Assembly: GCA_016840125.1 (NCBI GenBank)
Contig: JAEOSY010000224.1
Span: 1-9,568, forward strand
Reading direction: 5' to 3'
DNA from: Candidatus Helarchaeota archaeon
GTDB taxonomy: Archaea > Asgardarchaeota > Lokiarchaeia > Helarchaeales > HEL-GB-A
Length of the DNA: 9,568 bases
Within the stretch, counting starts at the first letter, position 1, and the number at the start of each line of letters is the position of its first letter. Positions 5,349-9,568 of this stretch are shown one piece after another. A program made the translations under genes and the position numbers. The notes under the pieces are model-generated. The model worked only from the letters and a program-made list of their open reading frames with translations, searched no databases and was not told where the DNA came from.

Positions 5349-8300
5349 TTATATTTTTGTAAATTCAATTTCATCAATTAAAATCTCACCCTTTAAAGTC
5401 CATAGAAATTCAAAGGTTATTGATTCTACATTGGCAAGATCTACCTTGGGTGCACTCAGACTTTTAATAGTCCAAGCATGTAATGGGATTCTAACAGTTT
5501 TCATTGCAGATTTCGTGCAGTGACCTTCCTCCCAATCCACGCTCGCTACAAATTCTGGCTTATATGGATATGGAATAGTTTGAAAATACCCCACTCTCAC
5601 GGCACGAGAATTTCCGCCATTCGCTGTACTTAAACGCACATAAAAATCTTGGGGTTGGTCTTGAGGATTAGCGTCTGGATCTACCGTTTGTGTCACTCGA
5701 AAACTCATGAATTTATATTCTGAGATATTGCGTTGTTCTTCGGGGAGGGGTATCTTTGTTTGATAGGTGGCTGTAGTATTGTTCCACTTTAATTTTAGCC
5801 CCCGAGTTTGATGGGGTGAATTAATATTCAACGCTCCCAGGAGATTTTCTTCTGGTGTGCCAGCCAGATTATTATACGTAACGTCACCCCCTAAAGAATT
5901 TTTATCTAGTTCTGGATAGATTTCGAAATGATCAACTGTATGTCGCATTGAAGTAATTGGGCGATACTGCGAGTGTACTTCCACTTCTGCAACTTGTGGA
6001 ATTTTAAGTTCTCCCGTAAAGTAATCGATCTGTTCAGTAAGATCGTGCAAACAATATTGCGCGAAAGCAGTCATATAACCACATAATAATAATTCGTGGA
6101 TTCCACGACTTAATACCTTCGGTGATGAAGTATCAACTCTCCATTCAATATCCCATTCTGTATTAAATCGATTGTGGGTTGCACCATAAATGAATACCAT
6201 TGCTTTTTCGACGGTTGCCCGATCATAGAAACGGAAACCAGTACCTGTATATTGCGTTGCGGGACCCTCTTTCCCTCGAACGTCACCATCATTGCTACCG
6301 TAAATACATAAAAATTTAGAAGTGGTCAAAATAAGGGGATTTGGGGAGGTTCCACTGAAATCAGTTGGTGCTAGAGCTACTACTCCGAGGATATTGAAAC
6401 CATATCCAAGAGTTTGGTTGTAGATTTCTGCTTGAACAACTCCATCACCACCACGCGAATGTCCCATAATTAGAATTTTATCCATATCAATTTTTCCTTC
6501 GAATAAACCTGGGTTATCATTCATTGATTGGAGGAGTAAGAGGTGTTCCAACATCGCATACCCGCGTGTATCTTGGTTCCCATTAATATCATTTATAACA
6601 TTACAATCAATGCTTACAGCAATATAACCATGAGTAGCCAGATGATCGAGCAAATAGGTATATCCTTCGTAACTTGGATCTGCACTTGTATGCATCCCAT
6701 GCATAACTACTATGAGCGGATACTTTTCGTAGATTTCTGATACTGATACATCATTCCCCACTTCATCTGCAGGGTAGCGAACCTCAGCTCGCAAGGGTAA
6801 TGACAGTTCTTGATCAGGCGTATCACCCCAAATGCAATCCGGCTCCCAATCACACCAAACTCCGACTGCCGGAATTGTCACCGCGGGTTCATCATATGTG
6901 GTCTTTCCTGCCTTGAATTGCGTGCCTGGCAATGAAGGGTCCTCCGTGACATGAAACCCCACGACAAAGTATCCATCAATCATATCAATTGGTGAATTAA
7001 ATTGGTCATCAGCTTCAAACAATGCGGGATTCGGATCATTATTGCCCAAATCCGCAACCAAATCGTACTTTCCTTTTTGTTGGGGATCATCCCACACGGT
7101 TTCAGCATTATAATTAATGCAAGATGAGGATACAATCACTTCGCTTATTGTTCCAGTAACATCGGTTAAGCTATTATCTAGCGACCACTCTTCATCACTC
7201 TTATGTTCCACAACATAATAGCGGACTTTCTTGCCGATCACATCATCACTTATCCCGAGTGGATCGAGCGCAGCACGAACTGGGGTGCCAATGGGGAAGT
7301 TATTTGTAAACATGAAGTATGGAGCGCCAGAAAGGAACTTACCCGCAATTTCCATTGCATTGTCACAACCCATGTAAACCGGTTTAGTCCGGTAAATATT
7401 ATCGCGAACGACGAGTGTTGTTATAAGACGCTCAGAAACAATATCTGCCTCTCGTAATATGCGTTCATCCGCTCGGAATTCGTGTTCGATCACAACCCGA
7501 GCAATTACGTCATATCTACCGGGGCGTACTTGCTCCCGCGCCCAGAGGGTTGAAGTAAACTCACTCTCTTCAGCTGAAAGTCTAATCCTTTGGATAACTT
7601 CAGACCTATCGAGATTTCGAATTGGAATAATTGGATTCCCTACACGCCACTGATACTGTCGTTCAACGAGAAATAAGTCTATTATTGCCCCACTAGGAAA
7701 ATTTCGTCCATGAATTCGGACATCATCACGCCCTAAAACTAATCCTCTTTGAAGGTTCCCTTTCTTTGAAATAGGATATAAGCGTAATTGTTCCATTATT
7801 TCCTTTATAGTAAAAGTAACTGTTCGGATAACATTTTTTTTCTCTAGAATTTCTATTGTAAATCGAAGATTCGCCATTTCTTTTAAAGCTTCATCGAAAT
7901 TTTCATAAGCGTAACGCCCTCCTTTCCTAGGAATACCGATCCCAATGTCTGGCCATAAAACAGTAGGTTCTATTCTGCCGTATCGATCTGAGACTAAAGA
8001 TACATTAAATACTTCTATACTCTCAGCTAACAAACGGATTGTGTATGATTGTTGAGGAGATAATTTCTGCAGATTAATAAGAAGATTATCCCCCACTTCG
8101 AATTCAGTCCGAACTCTTCCCCAACCATCCAAGAGCAAAGTATCTTCTCTAAAGGATGGGAGCTTCCTTTTAGGAATTGCAATTTCAAAATATTCATCAG
8201 CCCCGGCGTTCCAACGCACCGAATTGGCTGTCACATGAATAGCACGATTACTTGAAGGGTCATAAATTCTGAAATAGATATCTGGCTTATTCTCGAAAAG

Positions 8301-8480
8301 TTCTTTAAAATCCTTCTTTGAGTACCGTAATTCAAAGTATCCTGAATTATTAGTTGAGGCATCACCAAGTAAATCATCGAATAATAAGTCTTTATCATAT
8401 GCTCTAACTATTAAATTTGGTAATGGCTTTCTAGATTCTTTTTCAAAAACTATCCCACTTATTTTAAATTCTAAACTCAA
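5349..8480 (-). CDS. Multidomain alpha/beta hydrolase with transthyretin-like N-terminus
   Basis: A 1043-residue protein. Residues 1-105 form a transthyretin/carboxypeptidase-regulatory-like beta domain (G-I-V-F...P-L-P-N-L-I-V-R-A-Y-D-K-D...G-Y-F-E-L-R-Y). Two or more uncharacterised beta modules follow (about 110-360, with an IPT-like GRNF stretch at 258-261, and 366-512). An alpha/beta hydrolase domain spans about 560-810: oxyanion-side HGM at 594-596, nucleophile Ser675 in GHSRGG, Asp731 in GSNDGDV and His769 in GATHNRF, so the triad is complete. The last 200 residues form a jelly-roll-like, CBM-type sandwich ending in ILIDEIEF. Esterase, lipase or peptidase activity is expected; the substrate is unknown. 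There is no signal peptide, although such add-on modules are usually seen on exported enzymes. The start codon is TTG, supported by AAGGAGA 8 bases upstream, an in-frame stop just before it, and no other early start. The gene is first in an operon with the small IPT/TIG-like gene. Confidence 0.92.
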   Translation of the reverse strand: MSLEFKISGIVFEKESRKPLPNLIVRAYDKDLLFDDLLGDASTNNSGYFELRYSKKDFKELFENKPDIYFRIYDPSSNRAIHVTANSVRWNAGADEYFEIAIPKRKLPSFREDTLLLDGWGRVRTEFEVGDNLLINLQKLSPQQSYTIRLLAESIEVFNVSLVSDRYGRIEPTVLWPDIGIGIPRKGGRYAYENFDEALKEMANLRFTIEILEKKNVIRTVTFTIKEIMEQLRLYPISKKGNLQRGLVLGRDDVRIHGRNFPSGAIIDLFLVERQYQWRVGNPIIPIRNLDRSEVIQRIRLSAEESEFTSTLWAREQVRPGRYDVIARVVIEHEFRADERILREADIVSERLITTLVVRDNIYRTKPVYMGCDNAMEIAGKFLSGAPYFMFTNNFPIGTPVRAALDPLGISDDVIGKKVRYYVVEHKSDEEWSLDNSLTDVTGTISEVIVSSSCINYNAETVWDDPQQKGKYDLVADLGNNDPNPALFEADDQFNSPIDMIDGYFVVGFHVTEDPSLPGTQFKAGKTTYDEPAVTIPAVGVWCDWEPDCIWGDTPDQELSLPLRAEVRYPADEVGNDVSVSEIYEKYPLIVVMHGMHTSADPSYEGYTYLLDHLATHGYIAVSIDCNVINDINGNQDTRGYAMLEHLLLLQSMNDNPGLFEGKIDMDKILIMGHSRGGDGVVQAEIYNQTLGYGFNILGVVALAPTDFSGTSPNPLILTTSKFLCIYGSNDGDVRGKEGPATQYTGTGFRFYDRATVEKAMVFIYGATHNRFNTEWDIEWRVDTSSPKVLSRGIHELLLCGYMTAFAQYCLHDLTEQIDYFTGELKIPQVAEVEVHSQYRPITSMRHTVDHFEIYPELDKNSLGGDVTYNNLAGTPEENLLGALNINSPHQTRGLKLKWNNTTATYQTKIPLPEEQRNISEYKFMSFRVTQTVDPDANPQDQPQDFYVRLSTANGGNSRAVRVGYFQTIPYPYKPEFVASVDWEEGHCTKSAMKTVRIPLHAWTIKSLSAPKVDLANVESITFEFLWTLKGEILIDEIEFTKI

Positions 8481-8487
8481 ACAAACA

Positions 8488-8494
8488 TCTCCTT
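8488..8494 (-). promoter_or_regulatory. Shine-Dalgarno that fixes the TTG start of the hydrolase
   Basis: The minus strand reads AAGGAGA with 8 bases between it and TTG at 8480-8478. An ATG at 8488-8486 overlaps the site but hits a stop after two codons, and the hydrolase frame has a TAA at 8498-8496. The next in-frame methionine is residue 202, after a well-formed N-terminal domain. Confidence 0.65.
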
Positions 8495-8664
8495 TTTATG
8501 AATCAATCTTAATTCTCTGTTTTAGGGCAATAATCTCATATTTTTCTCCTAAAATAAAAATTAATTCCCCTTTGTAGCAGTTTTACTCTAAACCTATTAA
8601 AATATAAATTTTGGAAATATAGTAGATGAATAATAATATTTTTTTTGAAATTCTTTTTGTTTCC

Positions 8665-8672
8665 CTATAAAA
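8665..8672 (-). promoter_or_regulatory. TATA-like box of the hydrolase operon
   Basis: TTTTATAG on the minus strand directly follows the degenerate operator at 8673-8689, mirroring the arrangement at the other two operons. It would give a leader of about 160 bases. A second box, TTTATAT at 8602-8608, would give a leader of about 100 bases; the sequence does not decide between them. Confidence 0.35.
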
Positions 8673-8689
8673 GTGTATCGCCGTTACGA
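8673..8689. promoter_or_regulatory. Degenerate operator upstream of the hydrolase operon
   Basis: Plus strand GTGTATC, three bases, GTTACGA. The left arm matches the perfect sites in 6 of 7 bases, the right arm in 4 of 7; the core is TGTA-N7-TACG. Its position against a minus-strand TATA-like box is the same as at 1196-1212 and 4553-4569, which is why it is listed. Confidence 0.4.
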
Positions 8690-8744
8690 AAGATCAATTA
8701 TCTTCAGTCAAAAATAGATAAAGAAAAGTAAGGAGTTGAATATT

Positions 8745-8792
8745 GGGTTGATTCTCATGATTTTAAGTTATTGCAGGAAAGAGGATCAACTC
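8745..8792 (+). ncRNA. 12-pair hairpin, candidate structured RNA
   Basis: GGGTTGATTCTC at 8745-8756 pairs with GAGGATCAACTC at 8781-8792 across a 24-base loop. Two of the twelve pairs are G-U in plus-strand RNA and would be A-C mismatches on the minus strand, so a plus-strand RNA is favoured. An overlapping alternative pairing, GGAGTTGA (8732-8739) with TCAACTCC (8786-8793), could compete with it. No RNA family is recognised and no clear promoter is assigned. Confidence 0.3.
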
Positions 8793-8918
8793 CATGGAAG
8801 TCCATTTGGATGAACCTAAATAAGGAAATTTTCATATAAAAAGCATAATAAAGTCTGATTGGGGAATTAATTTTATTTCTATGATAGATTTACTTCTTGA
8901 AAAAAGACCTCATGTTTT

Positions 8919-8933
8919 TGTGACACCGATACA
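8919..8933. promoter_or_regulatory. Degenerate dyad with intact GATACAT half-site
   Basis: TGTGACACCGATACA differs by one base from the TGTA-N7-TACA core, and the right half extends to a full GATACAT. AT-rich TATA-like sequence follows on the plus strand (8935-8950), but the next recognisable start is about 210 bases away, so its target is unclear. Confidence 0.3.
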
Positions 8934-9112
8934 TTTATCTATTATAATATTTTTAAATTGACCAATAAACCAGATGGATAAGCACTTCCTTAAGATAGTC
9001 TTCTAATTGTAAGAGGGAGGTAGATTATCATAAAATCTAAATGCAACTTCATAAACAGATTAAAACCTAAAATTTTTATTGAAAAAAATTTGGTTAAATC
9101 TCAATTGATAAC

Positions 9113-9120
9113 TTTAATAC
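9113..9120 (+). promoter_or_regulatory. TATA-like box of the right-hand gene
   Basis: TTTAATAC is centred about 27 bases before the ATG at 9143, the distance expected between an archaeal TATA box and the transcription start. Together with the lack of a ribosome site before this ATG, it suggests a leaderless mRNA. Confidence 0.4.
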
Positions 9121-9142
9121 TTGCTATTACTTACTTATTTTT

Positions 9143-9568
9143 ATGGATACAGGAAAAGGGGTGTTAAAAATACTGGGTACTCGGAGTGTTCGGAAAGGGA
9201 TCGAAAAATTAAGGGAACAAATTCAAAAATCTGAGATTTATAGTAAATGGCTTGGTTTACTTGAATGGTTAAATAGTGATCATATTCGGCAAAGTCGGAG
9301 ATTCTTTAACCTTTTTTTTGAAATACCTAAATTTTTCGAAAATCGAGGTTTTGGGAAAGAATATCATGAGGTCAATGCATTTATTGAAGAAATTCCGGAA
9401 CTACTGATATCTCTCTCTGAAGATCCGTTAGATCGATCACCAAATACTCCAGATAATCCATCTAAATTGAAAGATGCAATAGATGAGGGGGTATTTGACT
9501 CAAAAATTCAAAAATTTAGAGATTTACTACAAAAGATACAGGAAATAGATGAAAAATTAAAAGAAGTA
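9143..9568 (+). CDS. Helical hypothetical protein, 3' end beyond the window
   Basis: An uninterrupted frame of 142 codons runs to the window edge on the plus strand, bounded upstream by an in-frame TAA at 9095. I chose ATG at 9143 because a TATA-like box lies about 27 bases before it; an alternative GTG at 9161 has an AGGA-like site. The visible part is charged and helical: K-x-x-x-L-R-E-Q-I near residues 20-25, an aromatic segment R-R-F-F-N-L-F-F-E near 46-54, and a heptad-like stretch of L, I, K and E toward the edge that may begin a coiled coil. There is no signal peptide, and no domain or catalytic motif is recognised. It is divergent from the hydrolase operon and may not belong to the same functional set. 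Confidence 0.75.
   Translation, partial: MDTGKGVLKILGTRSVRKGIEKLREQIQKSEIYSKWLGLLEWLNSDHIRQSRRFFNLFFEIPKFFENRGFGKEYHEVNAFIEEIPELLISLSEDPLDRSPNTPDNPSKLKDAIDEGVFDSKIQKFRDLLQKIQEIDEKLKEV

Larger units (their letters stand above)
8481..9142. other. 662-base divergent intergenic region
   Basis: This gap separates the minus-strand hydrolase operon from the plus-strand gene at 9143. I see only tiny open frames, none with a convincing start site. It contains the hydrolase ribosome site (8488-8494), TATA-like boxes (8602-8608 and 8665-8672, minus), a degenerate operator (8673-8689), a 12-pair plus-strand hairpin (8745-8792), a second degenerate dyad (8919-8933) and a TATA-like box for the right-hand gene (9113-9120). 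Confidence 0.5.

Noticed and set aside
8736..8816. Short plus-strand frame (about 26 codons from TTG) after an AAGGAG sequence
   Set aside because: The AAGGAG touches the TTG, so spacing is wrong, and the frame coincides with the hairpin at 8745-8792; no family is recognised.
8881..8961. Short plus-strand frame of 26 codons starting at ATG 8881
   Set aside because: No ribosome site or convincing promoter, no recognisable product, and its end overlaps a candidate dyad and AT-rich promoter-like DNA.
1..9568. CRISPR array or tandem repeats
   Set aside because: No regularly spaced direct repeats were seen on either strand; the only repeats are the dyads and the two inverted-repeat elements.

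Overview
This AT-rich window looks archaeal. Upstream of several genes there are TATA-like boxes (one matches the archaeal consensus TTTAWATA exactly), and internal operon genes carry GGAG-type Shine-Dalgarno sites. One gene on the right looks leaderless. The only clearly secreted protein joins a signal peptide to EF-hand-like repeats and a FIMAH-like helical domain, a mix common in secreted archaeal proteins. An Asgard-type archaeon is my best guess, but no marker gene here settles it.

Layout. Six genes can be supported; five are on the minus strand. From left to right: (A) 213-1151, a secreted EF-hand/FIMAH-like protein. (B) 1635-4055, a large clan CD (C13/legumain-like, caspase-fold) cysteine peptidase with an EF-hand, a beta-sandwich domain and a C-terminal zinc-ligand-like cluster. 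(D) 4070-4441, a 123-residue protein that is a free-standing version of the N-terminal domain of B and is transcribed just ahead of it. (F) 4977-5336, a small beta-rich, IPT/TIG-like protein. (E) 5349-8480, a 1043-residue multidomain alpha/beta hydrolase transcribed just ahead of F, with a TTG start. (G) 9143 to the window edge on the plus strand, an unrecognised helical protein. D-B and E-F are two tight two-gene operons with gaps of 12-14 bases; A is monocistronic.

The long intergenic gaps hold more structure than usual. A palindrome, ATGTATC-N3-GATACAT, sits directly upstream of a TATA-like box in front of A and in front of D-B, and a degenerate version lies in the same place in front of E-F. 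This suggests one regulator for all three units. Two gaps also hold a roughly 75-base element with complementary ends (GGTACYGC...GCRGTACC) around a purine/G-rich interior. The two copies differ at one stem position but keep pairing there. A plus-strand hairpin lies upstream of G, and a plus-strand terminator-like hairpin lies where no plus-strand gene is visible.

Working model (inference): A, D-B and E-F form a coregulated set. B and D look like a peptidase and a trans-acting copy of its N-terminal module, which could act as an inhibitor, chaperone or competitor. E-F would be a hydrolase with a small beta-domain partner. None of B, D, E and F has a signal peptide, so they would act in the cytosol unless exported by an unusual route. 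The peptidase set and its shared operator are the best candidates for something undescribed.
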